Made by a program: the position numbers and the translations under genes. The notes beneath the pieces are model-generated. The model was not told the origin of the DNA. It worked only from the letters and a program-made list of their open reading frames with translations, and did no database searches. This document shows, piece by piece, positions 1-12,857 of a DNA stretch of 64,000 nucleotides. Position 1 is the first letter of the stretch, and each line of letters begins with the position of its first letter. The stretch comes from Epiperipatus broadwayi. Taxonomy: Eukaryota > Onychophora > Udeonychophora > Euonychophora > Peripatidae. Where the stretch lies: the NCBI GenBank assembly GCA_028023455.1, contig JAQFVV010012441.1, positions 3,159,911 to 3,223,910 on the forward strand, read 5' to 3'.

Positions 1-87
1 TTTAACTTTAAAACACTTATTATCTTACAGTCATCAGTATAGATCAATCAAAAAATACATCATCATACATTTTATTTTTATTTTTTA

Positions 88-1051
88 TAACTTTTATTTA
101 CATGAATAAGCATTTATTTTATAACGTCTTGCGTACGATTATAATTACGATAGAATGACAGCCTGTTAAGCTAATTGCGCAGACGCTGTGAGAATGTTAT
201 TAATAAATGAATACCTTCGAACAACCACATGATATAGTATTTATATAAGAGTAAAAAGGAATCCTCTTACCCTTACGACTCAAATGTTTATATATGAGCA
301 AATCTAAAGTAGTTGTAACGAAGGCGTGACTACATAATAGTCACTTTAAATTACTATATATAATGTCTGTATGAATGACGCCGATGAAATTTTCTAGAAT
401 TTACTAAACGCCACTCTAAACGAAACTAAATCATATACATGAATAAGCATTTATTTTATAACGTCTTCCGTCATTCATACAGACATTATATATAGTAATT
501 TAAAGTGACTATTATGTAGTCACGCCTTCTTTACAACTACTTTAGATTTGCTCATATATAAACATTTGAGTCGTAAGGGTAAGAGGATTCCTTTTTACTC
601 TTATATAAATACTATATCATGTGGTTGTTTGAAGGTATTCATTTATTAATAACATTCTCACAGCGTCTGCGCAATTAGCTTAACAGGCTGTCATTCTATC
701 GTAATTATAATCGTACGCAAGACGTTATAAAATAAATGCTTATTCATGTATATGATTTAGTTTCGTTTAGAGTGGTGTTTAGTAAATTCTAGAAAATTTC
801 ATCGGCGTCATTCATACAGACATTATATATAGTAATTTAAAGTGACTATTATGTAGTCACGCCTTCGTTACAACTACTTTAGATTTGCTCATATATAAAC
901 ATTTGAGTCGTAAGGGTAAGAGGATTCCTTTTTACTCTTATATAAATACTATATCATGTGGTTGTTCGAAGGTATTCATTTATTAATAACATTCTCACAG
1001 TGTCTGCGCAATTAGCTTAACAGGCTGTCATTCTATCGTAACTTTTATTTA
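88..1051. repeat. ~340-bp repeat units in inverted and direct order
   Basis: Bases 101-380 are nearly the exact reverse complement of 469-749, giving arms of about 280 bp. The sequence between the arms (381-437) recurs inverted at 750-807. A second direct copy of the right-hand unit follows at about 808-1038 and stops short. A 13-base string, taacttttattta, occurs at 88-100 and again at 1039-1051, at the two edges of the block, and could be a target duplication or microhomology. Arms differ at only a few positions, so the rearrangement looks recent. No ORF or transposase is seen. It may be a satellite fragment or a non-autonomous fold-back element; I do not recognise the family. Confidence 0.85.
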
Positions 1052-1710
1052 TATTTTGAAAATCGAATTAACTAAAGCATGGAATTGCTTGTAGGGGAGG
1101 GAGAATAAAGTAATATTTAATTTGTGAAAAAGGTTTTTAATGTAATAGCTGTTGTAAAGAATTTATTATTTTATGGAAGAACAGCATAAAGATTTTTATT
1201 TTCCAGTTTTGATGATATTAATTTGTGAATGTGTGTTTAACCACTAAAATGTCACATGATCACCATTTCTTAGGCTTACATAATTTGTTAAAACAGTAAC
1301 CTTCATCAGTGAGGAATCTTGTATGGGGATGTTGGATGAATAGGCATTAGATTAGGATTTTAATGCACAAACCTTGTAATATTCATTGATTATTATGCCT
1401 TGCACAGGGTGGCACAACTGTATGAAGAGTTGCTACGAAGTTGTGATCATGTGATATTTTATGGCTTAATACAAATCCGCCCAAAAGATGTTGATGACTA
1501 TGGTTAATAAAAAATCAAGGACACCAAAATGTTTAATTACAGAAGTTGGTTCAGATCTGTGTGATTATACAAGTTAATGAGCGTGGGTTGAAAACATTCG
1601 GTTTTTATTTTGGACTTATAGCTTTATAGTTAACTAAAAAGGTAAAATGTGTCTTGTGGATGGTTGCATTAGATCCAAAGATCTAGTGCTCTCAAATTCA
1701 AGGCTTCTCA

Positions 1711-1740
1711 CTAATGAAGACCACAAGCTAGATATTAGTC
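1711..1740 (+). ncRNA. Decayed hammerhead ribozyme core (family B)
   Basis: CUAAUGA replaces the consensus CUGAUGA. It is followed by a purine-rich arm, CACAA loop and GCUA arm, then GAUAU where GAAAC is expected, then UAGUC. Two of the invariant core positions are changed, so self-cleavage is not expected. It is identified by alignment with the better copies at 2243 and 12300. Confidence 0.45.
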
Positions 1741-2242
1741 CAGAGATATTGGATGAGTAGACTCTAGACATGGATATGGATGCACAACCCTTGTAACATT
1801 CATTGATTATTATGGCTTGACTAGAAACTAATCCAGAGTTATTGGATGAGTAGATACTAGAAAAGGATTTGGATGCGCAAACCTAGCATTCATTGACTAC
1901 TATGGCTTGCACTGGGTGACGCTACTCTAGAAAGTTGCTACTGTTTTAACAGATTGTATAAGCATAAGAAATTTGTGATCATGTGATGTTTTAGTGGTTT
2001 AATATTAATTGCCTAAAGATGATGGTGATTATGATTATTAAAAAGTCAGAGACCATAATGTATAGATACTGAACTTGGTTCAAATCTGTATGACTTTGCA
2101 AGCAAATGGGCTTGGATTGAAAACTTTATTGTGTTTTCATTTTGGGCTTATAGCTTTATAGTTAACAAAAAAGGTAAAAGGTGTCTGTTGGAAGGTTTCA
2201 TTAGATCCAAAGATCTAGTATTCTCAGATTCAAGGTTTCTCA

Positions 2243-2271
2243 CTATTGAAGGCCACAAGCTAGAAACTAGC
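2243..2271 (+). ncRNA. Decayed hammerhead ribozyme core (family B)
   Basis: CUAUUGA stands in place of CUGAUGA, followed by stem II GGC-CACAA-GCU, then GAAAC and UAGCC. The GAA box is intact but the first box has lost G5. Stem III would be the self-complementary ACUAGU-like segment, altered here to ACUAGC. Confidence 0.5.
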
Positions 2272-2339
2272 CCAGAGATATTGAATGAGTAGACATTACA
2301 GACGTCTATTTATAAACAGTGGTTAGCTATACTGATGAT

Positions 2340-5240
2340 GATCAAATTTTAATGATAAAATCCTATCATTTATTATTAACCCTGTTTTAATACAAATTTT
2401 TTTTACGACATCCATTAATAAACAATTTATTTCACACCAATAAACTTTAACCTTAGCCTCTGTCGCATTCAACAGTTGAAACATCAGAGAAATGTAATAA
2501 AGTTAAGATAAAATCTTGAGACAGATGTTAATATTAAACCGAAAAAAAAGTAATCTAAAAAATACTAAATATTAACTCGCCATCAATCAAAATTGAAAGT
2601 ATTCTGTAATATATTTGTATAGTTTTATTTTAACTTTGAATTTTAATATTTGTGTTTACTAATCATTTCTTGTTTCCACCTACGGATTGTATAAGATATT
2701 TTTCATATTTAATTATTACATCTGATTAACAAATCTAGTAATGAAGGAAGAAAATAACTTTTGAAATCGAGGGGGCGTACAAGTTAATCACAATGACGAG
2801 AAGCTAATTTGCCTTGATTTATAATTGGGGGGGGGGGGGTAATAGAAATGTCTTGTTAATTCAGAAATTCACCGATTTATGTTGTTTTAGATAATGAGAG
2901 AAGTAACATTTTGCTTTTAGGTCATTTTACTTCTTTTGAATTTATATTACATATGATTGTAATGACTATTAAAAAAAATTTTATGATGCCCATTATGAAC
3001 GGTTGGTGACGCTTTAATTAGACAGTATATTGTTGTTATTTTTTATATCGATTTATATTCTCTGACACTAATTCAGTTTTTCAACCCCCCCCCCTTTTTT
3101 TTAAAAAGGTCATATAAGGAAATTTTATGTAATTTAATTACTAATTAAGCTTATCATATAAAGTTTAATGTTAAATCGTAAACCTAAGATTGTAGGAATA
3201 CGATATCTCTTTAATATTATTGAAGGTCATATCTTACTTCAAGTTAACCCGAATTTTAATACATTTAGATACTCATTCAATGACCAATACTACGTCAGTG
3301 GATAGGTTTGCTTTGGGATAAATACTGAAATGAAAACTCTTAAGCTTAGTTGTAATTTGAAAAAATTTCAAAGTTTCACTCAGCTTGAATTCAAAGATCA
3401 GATTATGACCAATGGATGCACTGACCGCCAAATCATATTGACATTTGGGATTATAATATACAATTCTAATAATTTCAGTTATTGCACAAAAAATGGTTTA
3501 TCTGGAAGATTTTAGTATACATTGTACATTTTTTTATTTACTAAATTATTAATAATTTTCCTATAAAATTGATTTGTACTTTTGCTTTTAATATGTTACA
3601 GAATAGACATTTTTGATTTCTTTCATTGTTGATGACTATCTTCAGACATCGTAATGTGGTGATGAATAAACAATTGTTGCTTTCAGTAAGAACTTTGCCA
3701 AGTATCTTGTATGATTTTCCAATTTTTGTTTCTATTTGTCCCGTTCAAAAAATTTGTTTTTTGTTTCAAGAGGATGAAGAAAGTGAACAATAATATACTA
3801 GAAAGCGATATTTCTGGGAATCTATTGAAAATTATAGATAAGAACAGCTTCGTGATTATTATTTACTATTTAAATATGCAAAATGCAGTTTAACTATCAG
3901 TATTAAATACACTCATTATTATAATTCCAATTATTCCACATCGTTTATTTGCACATCGTGAATGTGTATACTGTGTATATATTATAAATCAAAGTATTTG
4001 TATGTTTTTATTGCTGTTTGTGAAAATAAAATACTCAAGATGCTGTGTTATTTATCCTATCCCAATTCCTAATTGTAAATTATGTTATACAATGCTGACA
4101 GGGCAAGTTTTAGGGAACCTTAATCAGCTGTGCCACAACTTAATCGCCATTAGGATTAACTAACATAATAGGCTTAAATTTTATTGACATTAGGCAGATG
4201 TTATTTGCTAAATTTTAAAAAGTAAAATATGAAAGACACTTATCTATTAAATGTAATGTGATTTATAAAATACATATAATTATAGAATATAAAGAACAAT
4301 CTCCAGCAGGAGACTCAGGAACTCAAGATCTATGGCTTTTAGCCCAGTTCAGTCATTTCTAGTATTGCTCAGGTGTTTATAAGAACTTTGGGCATTGGAA
4401 GTAATAGAGCTGGGTCACGAGGCAAAGATCTTGAACTCCATTCTGACACTATAATTGTATCAACTGTATAAGGTAAAATAATTAAATTGGTTTAATGTTG
4501 AGAAGTTTATGATAAGTGAAGTGCCACCCACGAGCTGAATATGACATTCTGCGCCTGCACTAAATCATGAAGCGATTGTATATTTAATTATAAAAATAGA
4601 ATGTCTTAGATAAAGTGCAATGCCTTAGAAGAATTTAAGCAGTTATTAAAGATTAATTTAGCCATTTGCAAAGACTTGTTACCATTGTGACAACTTATCT
4701 TTAATTTTGATAATAATTATCACTGTTGATTTTTTTTTTTTTGGAATCAATTGGTTTATATTCATTTTGTATTTAATTATATTTCATATACTTTAATAGA
4801 ATCAGCAGAAATATTTTATTTATTTATTTTTGTTGTTCATTTCTTTTTCTTTTTTTTTATCTGTCCTGTATATATTGGTCTCATTTTTCATTATAAGTTT
4901 AACTATTATAAGTCTGGTATATAATTTTGTGATCAAAATGTAGGACCTTATTGTATAATAAACATTAGCTTGACATATTCCTGATGTGAGATGTTTGACT
5001 TCATAGTAGAACTAGAAGTTTTTAGGTAATTGAAGAATTCTCATGTAAGTTCAAGAATTTTTGGATCGTGGGTGTAGCCAGTCTGTATTATTTTTAAATG
5101 CATTTATTTAACTTTCTGTTTTTATGTCTGTCTGGATACAATCTTGCAATTCAGTTTTTACTCCAATTTCCAATCTAGTTGAAACTTTGCATGCATGTTC
5201 TCAATAGCAAAAAAAATACTGAAAATTTTAAATTAATTTT
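2340..5240. other. AT-rich stretch without recognisable gene
   Basis: Only short ORFs of chance type are present, with no family resemblance. There is a poly-G run near 2827 and a poly-C run near 3085. Nothing else is supported. Confidence 0.6.
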
Positions 5241-6857
5241 GTATAAGATGTGATACAGTGCATTATGGATTCTCCTTTCTTGGAGTCAAGAATCTTTCAG
5301 CCACAATGCCCAGAGAAACCTGTTAGCTACCTTATCTTCTCTTTCTATTCCCCATCTTAATTTTTGCCATTTTCTTCTCTATCCTGCTCCATCCCTTTTT
5401 CACAACACCATCTTTGTCCACGCTATTGCCTTTACATCTCAATCCCCCTTATCTTTTTGCAAACCCAGCATAAAAACTAAGAACCCAGTTTTTGTATAAT
5501 CACTTTGTTTATATTTATTCTCCCACAACTTTATTATTTGTACTCTTTCTTCTTGTAAGCATTTACATTTAATTAACATATGCCTAATATTTTCCATACC
5601 TTTTTTACATAACTTGCAGACTAAATCACCCATATTTCCCCATTTATGTTTATATTATCTTGTTGCTAACAATTCTATTCTATCCTTAAACAGTAAACCA
5701 CTTTTCTTGCTATTATCATAAATTAACTCACACCCAATATTCTGTTTATTTCTATTAAACTCTTTTTACTCTCCACACTAGTTCTCCATCTCTCCAACTT
5801 TCTATTTTTTATTAAGGCATCTATTTTTTTATCCCATTCCTTGCCATTATAACACTCAACAATTTTTGTAATGCAATCATCCCACCTTTTGTACAAATAT
5901 ACTGATATAAAGTCTTTATCCAAATCTTCTGCATACCAGCCTGGTCTTTACTCATAACCCAATTAAACACTATTTTTGGCTATTCGCTTAACATTTTCAT
6001 TTTACTTTCTGCATTTTATATAAAAATTTGATTATCCCATTTCTGTTTGAATTGACTTCTTTGCCATCCATGCATCTGCATCTAATGCATGTCTTTCTAC
6101 TTCTCTTTGTACTTTTTCTAAGAAATCTAACACCCCTTTACTGATACATAATACATTGTTGCCATAAGTTAATCCTACTACTACCACTGCCTTTCATACA
6201 GTTCTTGCTACATCATATTTATTATATGAAAACCCTATTAATTTCTTTATTGGTCCCTTTTCTTTCCTTTATTTCTTCCATTTATCCAAGCAATTTCTCT
6301 GATTACTTAAGATGATTCCCAGATAGTTATACCTATTCTCCACATTTAACTTTATATCTCCCAATAAAAACTCTTTTTATCGTCCAATAAAATTCTTTTT
6401 ATTCTCTTTCCCCAGCATTTATCGTCATTTCTTTTGGTTTTTTTTCACTAAATTTAATCCTCATCCATTTACCCACTCTTGCACACATCTTTTGCAAAAC
6501 TTCCATATCTTCCCTACTTTCTATGCACAAGAATATATCATTAGTAAATAAAATACCTGATAATATAGACACTTCTTTGCTATCTTTGAAGAGTGTCTTC
6601 TCTTCCTTCTTTTTCTGTTGCTCTCTTCATTTCTCTCAAAGTAGCAAAATCAAAATAGGTGACAGGGCATTCTTGCCTTAGACCCACCCCACTTTTAACT
6701 CTAACTGATTCTATCTTTCCTAATTGATATGAATAGTAATTGTTTTCATACAATCTCTTAATAAGATGCACTAAAGCTCCATTCATTCCCAAATTTAGTA
6801 AACTTACCCATAATCTATTTCTATTTACTCTATCATATGCTTTCTCTCTGTCTATAG
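5241..6857 (-). pseudogene. 5'-truncated LINE (APE-type non-LTR retrotransposon), copy 1
   Basis: Minus-strand fragments of a LINE ORF2. Reading 5' to 3' on the minus strand: at 6879-6580 the RT palm begins with EKAYDRVNRNRLW (motif A, D preserved in 'DREKAYDR') and runs to GVGLRQECP (motif B, normally GLRQGCPLSP). Further downstream at 5923-5723 is a Trp- and Lys-rich C-terminal part. At 5633-5439 lies a zinc-knuckle-like CKLC...H...C segment (CKLCKKGMENIRHMLIKC), usual at the C-terminus of such ORFs. Frames change and stops interrupt, so it is dead. The 3' end lies near 5241. The 5' break is sharp at 6857, where it abuts the 3' end of a second copy of the same family, whose tail carries gatgtgatgtgatg. 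Clade not resolved by eye. Confidence 0.85.
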
Positions 6858-9800
6858 GATATGATGTGATGTGATGCATTGTGACTTCTGTTTATACAGA
6901 GACAGGAATCTCTTGGCAACTATGCCCAGAGAAACCTGTTAGCCACTTTATCTTCCCTTTCCATTCCCCAACCTAAGTTTTCCCATATCCTGCTCCATCC
7001 CATTTTCACAACATAATCTTTGTCAACTCCATGGTTTTTATATGTAAATCTCCCTTATCCTTTCCCAAACCCAACATAAAAATCAATAACCTGCTCTCTG
7101 TATAATCACTTTCCTTATATTCATTCTTCCATAAATTTATTTTTTATATCCTTTCTAGATGCCTAATATTTTCTATGCCTTCCTTACACAACTTGCAGTA
7201 TAAATCACTCCATGTTTTTTTCATTTATGTGTATAATCCCCTGTTGCTAAAGATTCTGTTCAAGCCTTAAACAGTAAACTATTTTCCTTGCTATTATCAT
7301 AAATTAACTTGCACCCAATATTCCATTTACTCCTATATATATTTAAACTCTTTTTACTCTCCATACTAGTTCTCCATCTCTCCAACTCCCTATTTGTTAT
7401 CAATGCATCTATTCTTCTATCCCATTTTTTACCACTATAACACTCAACAATTCTCCTAACACAGTCATCCCACTTATAAATTCTTTATCCAAATTCTTCT
7501 GCATACCACATTACCTTTCTCACTCCTCTTGTTATCTGCCCTTTATTCATAACTTAATTAAATACTATTTTGACTATTCTTTTATTATCCACAAACTGCA
7601 ATCTACCAAATATTTTCATTTTGCTTTTTGCATCCCTCATATAAAAACTTGACCAGCCCATTTCTCCTTAAATTGCCTCCTTTGTCATTCACATTTCTGC
7701 ATCTAATGCATGTCTTCCTACTTTGCTTTGTATTTTTTCCAAGTACTCTAATACTTCTTTACTAACACAATGCATCGTTACCATATGTTAACCCTGCTAC
7801 TTCCTTTCATACAATTCTAGCTACATCATATTTATCAATTTCTTACCCATTCATCCAAGCAGTTTCTCTGATTACTTAATGCCATTCCCAAATAGTTATA
7901 TCTATTCATCACACTTAACTTTATGTCCCCCAATAAAAATTATTTTGTCTTCTCTTTTTCCAGTATTAATCACTATTAATTTTGATTTTTCTTCACGAAA
8001 CTTAATCTCCAGCTCTTTACCCACCCTTGCACATATCCTCAGCATAATTTTCATATCTTTCTTTCTGCAAACAAAAAGACATAAAAGACCTGATAATGTA
8101 TATACTCCCTTGCCACCTATTAATGGTATCTCTATCCCTCTTCCTAATCTTTCTATTGCTCTTTTCATTTCTCTTAAATAGAACAAAAACAAAATATGTC
8201 CCAAAGAGCACCTTTGCCTTAGTCCCACCCCATTTTTAACTTTAACTGATTTTATATTCCTTAATTGATACATATAGTAATTATTTTTATATAATTTTTT
8301 AATAATATCCACTAAAGTTCTATCCATTCCCAAATTTACTAAACTTACTCATAATTTATTTCTATTTACTCTATCATATGCCTTCTCTATATCTATAAAG
8401 ACCATATATAACTGTCTACCTGTATGCCTACTCATATCCATAAGCTGTGTAACTACACATAAACTATCTCCTATATGCCTACCCTTTCAAAAACCCTCCT
8501 TGCATTTCTCACACTATATTATTTTCTTCTATACATTTTACAACCCTTTCAGCCATCATATATGAGAAAACTTTATATAAAACTGATGTTACCGCTATCA
8601 GTCTAATTGTTTAACTTTCTATGATCCTTACCCTTTCCTTTAAATAGTAACCTTCCTCTTGTATTACTCATCTCTTCTGTGCCATCTTATTAAAACACGA
8701 TAATAATTTTACTTTTGCCCTACACCCTAAATTCATTACCATCTCTGTTGCCTATTCATCTAAACATTTTGCCTTTTCAATTTCTTTCCTGCCTCATTCA
8801 ATTCATTTTCAGTAAACCTCATATTCCCATTACTACATGCTTTCATGTTTGCTATCACTCTGTCCATCACATCTGACATCTTCTATAGCCATTACATACT
8901 TATTTAATATTATCTCTAATTCTTCTCTAGAGCTACTGTCTTCTCCCTCATCATCTAGTAATACTATCTCTATCTCCCCTACATTCCTTTTTTTAATGTA
9001 TTTCCAATTTTTTTTACTCCCATCTCTTCCACTTTTGTTAATATCCCCCAACAATTTACTATTCAATTTTATTCTCTCTCTATAATTATCTATTTTAGCC
9101 AACTTCTTTTCTCCTAAGTACTTTTCCTATTTACCATTAACATTTTTTTCACTTTCTTTGTTCTTAATAGCACACTTATATTCTCTGCATGCTTTCTTTC
9201 TCTTTTTTACACTTTTTTATTATTTTTGTTCTGAATATTCTCACCTAAACCCTATTTCCACTTTCTTTATTGCACCACCCCAGTTCTTATTCTCATCCCC
9301 AACCAACTTTTTCGTGGTTTCTTCAACTTTTATTTTATACTCCTCCAACTCTTATCATTCACTTTCCATTCACATCTTTCACTATCTTTTCTACTTTTAT
9401 TTTTTATTTTCCATCACATTAGTAACTATTTATATTATAAAGAAATTATGATCACTATTACATATTCTCTCTTCATTATCAAACATCTTAATTTGCCGTA
9501 CTTTATTCATTCCTTCTTTCTCTACTAATACATAATCTATTGTGTGGAATATATTATTTCTAGACCATATGTATTGTCCCTCATTAATATTTGATAAATT
9601 TCCAATGCTCAAATTCACTTTTTAATAAAAAAATCTTCAAAAGCTGTCCATTCATATCCCCTATAACCATTATTCTCTTCCCTTTTTCTTTGAAACTCTG
9701 TATATCCTTAACTAGGCATTCATATTTGCTACTGTTCCACTCCATTATAGATTGACTGTTTCCAGTAGCTGTGTACACTATAGCCACTGTCCATTCTTGT

Positions 9801-9920
9801 CTTCCTAACCTTATCTTAAACCACAAATGTTCTTGACATTTAACAGTATTTAAATATTTTTTTTTGACTTAACTCCTTTACCACCACTCCTTTTTTCTTT
9901 TTCTCAGGCAGTATCAAGAA
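6858..9920 (-). pseudogene. LINE copy 2, with endonuclease and RT remnants
   Basis: Same family and strand as the copy immediately downstream; both share the 3' region reading (plus strand) cccagagaaacctgttagc at about 5310 and 6928. From 5' to 3' on the minus strand: the partial APE endonuclease at 9826-9430 shows the VIGDMNG block (GDxNxH-type motif) and a DYVLVEKEG...SDHN block containing the catalytic SDH. A linker lies at 9102-8833. The RT palm at 8333-7902 shows VGLRQ (motif B), but the FADD motif is lost to a small deletion (reads GLLCLFVC). The C-terminal half, 7900-6860, is broken by many stops. The N-terminal half of the endonuclease is missing, so the copy is 5'-truncated at about 9.9 kb. 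It is non-functional. Confidence 0.85.
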
Positions 9921-11827
9921 TATTGAGAAACCTAAAGAAAATATATTTTTTTCTTTTAGTGTTTTGTTTTTTTTTTAGTTATTTATTTTTTTCTGCCATC
10001 AATCAAAGTCATGTTTTTATATAACTTGAGTATTAGAACAAAATGGTGATTAAAAAAAAAAAATGCTACTGAATAATTATCTTCAATTGTATTAAGAGAA
10101 GTGGTGGCGCTTATTTATCAAATAATCAACATCACAAACTAAATATAACAAGTGTGTGTTGTTCGATAACCAAGTTGATGTGTTTGGTTTTATTTTTTCT
10201 GGCTGAAATTTAATCCAGAAATGGTGGATCTTTGATTCATTACTCTCATTACCAAACTAAACCTTTTTTGAAAATTGGTCAAATCATTCCAATCAGCTCA
10301 TTTCATAGACTAAGTGGTTTCTTTTGGGTTTGAGTCTCAAACAACTTATAACCAACAAAATGTTATAGAATATTATTTCAAATTGTATTACATTAATAGT
10401 GGTTTGTTTTGAAGTTTGTGGATGATTCCATGTTTTGTTTTGCATCGTTTACTCAAATAGAACTTTTAGAAAATGTTATATATACATATTGTTAATATTT
10501 TGCAATGTATATATACTCATGGGTTCATTAAAATAAATAACTGAATGGCTTTATTGCTCGAGAATTATTAAGAAGTTTGAACATCTGTAAATATCAAATT
10601 GTAATTTTGGATTTCTATTTTGCTTTTTCTGACTTCTTCAGAAACTTTGTATGTGTATATGGTATCATTAAGAATGCCAAATTCTTAATATTGGTTAAAA
10701 AGCTAACACAGTTTAATTTAATCAATACTGCAAAGAACAATACCATATAAAGTAGTAAAGATTAGAAATTATATCTCACAAATGATCCTTTAATGGGTTA
10801 ATCCCAAGAGGTAAATGCACTTTTATAGGCTGAACATAGAAGTCCTCATGTTTATTTATTTTTTACTGGAATCTTGCAATTTTAAAAAAATGGAAATTTC
10901 TGATTCTGAAATAACTGTGAAAATCTGGTTGACCAGTGATAGAATGAAAGACTCAAGAGCTAAAATTCTTGAGTCAAAGCTCAATTCTGTCATTTCTGGT
11001 GCTTAAATGTCATATGACCTAAGTGACAAAATATTCAATTTATTATTCAGTGGAATATGCCCTCTTGTAACTTTGATTTTTAACTGTTGCATGACCTTGT
11101 GTAACTTTGATGTTTGATTGTTGCATGACTTTGCAAGCAATTGACACATACCCTAGCAATAAGGTTACTAAATATCAGTCAAGATGTTAAGTAAGGTGAG
11201 TAGCAAATAAGTTTAAGGTCATATTTATGCAGTTTATAATATGTAAGTTTTTACTATTTTTTCAGCAATGAAAGAATAACTTCTTTGTTTTCTTTATTAC
11301 TTTGATCTTCAAACATCATTTAACTTTCTTTCTAACTACTTATGATGAAGAAGTAAAGTTGCTGCATTGGGGTTGCTCTTATGAATTCTGAATGATCTGG
11401 GAATGCATCTTTGTTAGTTAGAGCTGTGCTAAGAATGATTAGGGAGAAAGTGAAATCTGCATAAATGTATAATAAATAATAATAATGCTCATATAGACAG
11501 TCTGTAAAAGCTTGGTTATTTTGCCTCATAGAAAATTTTCAAGATTGCTTGCACAATAGAATCTTTAAAGTACATTTATGCAATAGTATTCATATATAAT
11601 GAATGAATATTATAGTATAATAGTTATTGCATCTTCAGCCATGTCCACAACCTGAAATGTGAATTTGGATTAGTTGAAACTTAAAAAAAAAAATTAACTT
11701 ATTTTTATTTCCAAAGGTAACACTAACACGCTCATAGCTCATCTATCTAGTCATAGTTCCTTTTTGATCAGTAATTGGTTATCTAAATTTTTACACTAAT
11801 ATTCTTAATGACAAGAAATCTTTAGGC
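9921..11827. other. AT-rich stretch, no gene seen
   Basis: No family-like ORF. A short imperfect duplication (tgtaactttgat...tgttgcatgac) occurs at about 11057-11130 and resembles the 'gactttgcaagcaa' part of the 2.1-kb repeat. Nothing else is supported. Confidence 0.55.
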
Positions 11828-12282
11828 CAAGGATGGTCAACATTTTAAAGTTCATGCATCAAATTTATTAACTTTCAGGGTCATGCATGCCACACAACTT
11901 TAATGTTATTATTCAGTTTGTGTAAATACATTATGCTAAATATAAATACTTTGAGATGGGACTTGTGATTGTTTTGTTTTTATCATGTTAAAATATTAAA
12001 ATATTTGGAAATAAGCAGAATATTTTTTTTATCTTTAATCACTCAGGTGTGACCTTGTTTTTGTTTTATATTAATTTCATTGATGATAATAATTTTTTTG
12101 AAGAAAAAAACTTCTAATTTTATAAAGAAGGAACAGTTATAAAAGTTAAAAACAATTATTGACTTGATCTGAAATAGTTATTAAAATAGGCAAAACTGTC
12201 TATACATATTGTCACTCAGTGCAAGCCAGAGTAATCACTGGATGCCAGAAGGCTAGTGCATAAAATCCCCATCTAGTACCTA

Positions 12283-12345
12283 CTCATCCAATATCTCCAG
12301 ACTAGTTTCTGGCTTGTGGCCTTCATCAGTGAGGAGCCTTAGATC
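12283..12345 (-). ncRNA. Hammerhead ribozyme motif (family B, left arm)
   Basis: On the minus strand, CUGAUGA (12329-12323) is followed by stem II GGC-CACAA-GCC with an A/A pair at its base, then GAAAC and UAGUC. Stem III would be ACU/AGU, a loopless palindrome, with C17 next. Stem I forms from CUCCUCA with UGGAGAU allowing a mismatch. The boxes CUGAUGA and GAA are intact. The non-canonical closing pair of stem II makes activity doubtful. Confidence 0.6.
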
Positions 12346-12403
12346 TGAGAGCTCTGCATCTAGCTAGGTGCAGTGCTCCTAAGATCTAGGTGCAGTGCTC
12401 TCA

Positions 12404-12460
12404 GATCCAAGGCTTCTCACTGATGAAGACCAGAAACTAGTTTGGGTATATTGGATGAGT
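12404..12460 (+). ncRNA. Hammerhead-like motif with shortened stem II (family B, right arm)
   Basis: CUGAUGA at 12420-12426 and GAAAC at 12432-12436 are separated by only five bases, so stem II present in the opposite arm has been deleted. Stem III ACUAGU is retained. Not expected to cleave. Confidence 0.5.
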
Positions 12461-12857
12461 ATGCACTAGATAGGGATTTTATGCACAAGCCTTCTGGCGT
12501 CCATTGATTACTCTGGCTTGCACTGAGTGACAATACATATAGAGAGTTTTGCCTGTTTTAATAACAGTTATAAGCAAGCATAAGAAATGGTGATCATGTG
12601 ATGTTTATCTGGAATAGTTCCCAAAATTAAACAAGTTTAACTCATTGAATTTGGAATTTTGTTATAATTTTTTTTTTATTCTGAGTATTAATAAAAATAT
12701 TTGATATAAGATTTAGCCATACTTTTTATTTTTATCACCAGAAATTTAATGTGCCATAATTAATGTATCAATGCACCAAGTTTTGCACATTAACCATAGG
12801 TTAACCATCCCTGCCTCATTTGGCAATTGCTCTACTTTGAAAGATTGTTAAAGATTT

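Larger units (their letters stand above)
1290..2330 (+). repeat. Tandem repeat, period ~530 bp, hammerhead family B
   Basis: Two diverged tandem copies are visible. The string agatccaaagatctagt starts at 1671 and again at 2203, and gatcatgtgat recurs at about 1447 and 1977, so the period is about 530 bp. Each copy contains a hammerhead-like block (near 1711 and 2243) followed by 'attggatgagtag' and 'tgcacaa...cattgattattatggcttg'. The same sequence series forms the fold-back element at 12.2-12.6 kb, so this is one family. A further shortened half-copy starts at about 1820. No coding capacity. Confidence 0.75.
12200..12620. repeat. Fold-back hammerhead repeat, family B
   Basis: The left half (about 12213-12360) and right half (about 12385-12537) are reverse complements. 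Both outer ends carry the 'cttgcactgagtgacaa' series, and the middle holds two copies of 'gatctaggtgcagtgctc'. Each arm has a hammerhead-like core pointing inwards-out on opposite strands. The right flank continues with 'aagcataagaaat..gtgatcatgtgatg', which also follows the repeat near 1950, so the family unit extends beyond the palindrome. No ORF. Confidence 0.8.
11828..12813. mobile_element. Candidate hAT-like non-autonomous element
   Basis: The left end reads caaggatggtcaac and the right end reads gttaaccatccctg, giving imperfect terminal inverted repeats of the CAGGGRTGGTYAAC type seen in hAT elements. Interior sequence next to each end also mirrors loosely (aagttcatgcatcaaa on the left, atgcaccaagttttgc on the right). 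A perfect 8-bp target duplication is not visible (ctttaggc versus cctcattt), which weakens the call. The family B fold-back repeat at 12.2-12.6 kb is inserted inside. No transposase frame was seen. Confidence 0.45.

Noticed and set aside
3330-3893. Two short plus-strand frames of about 60 codons
   Set aside because: No family resemblance; length expected by chance.
7879-9451. Plus-strand frames of 80-100 codons
   Set aside because: They are shadows of the minus-strand LINE; their low-complexity Ser/Leu/Phe composition reflects the complementary Lys/Glu-rich coding strand.
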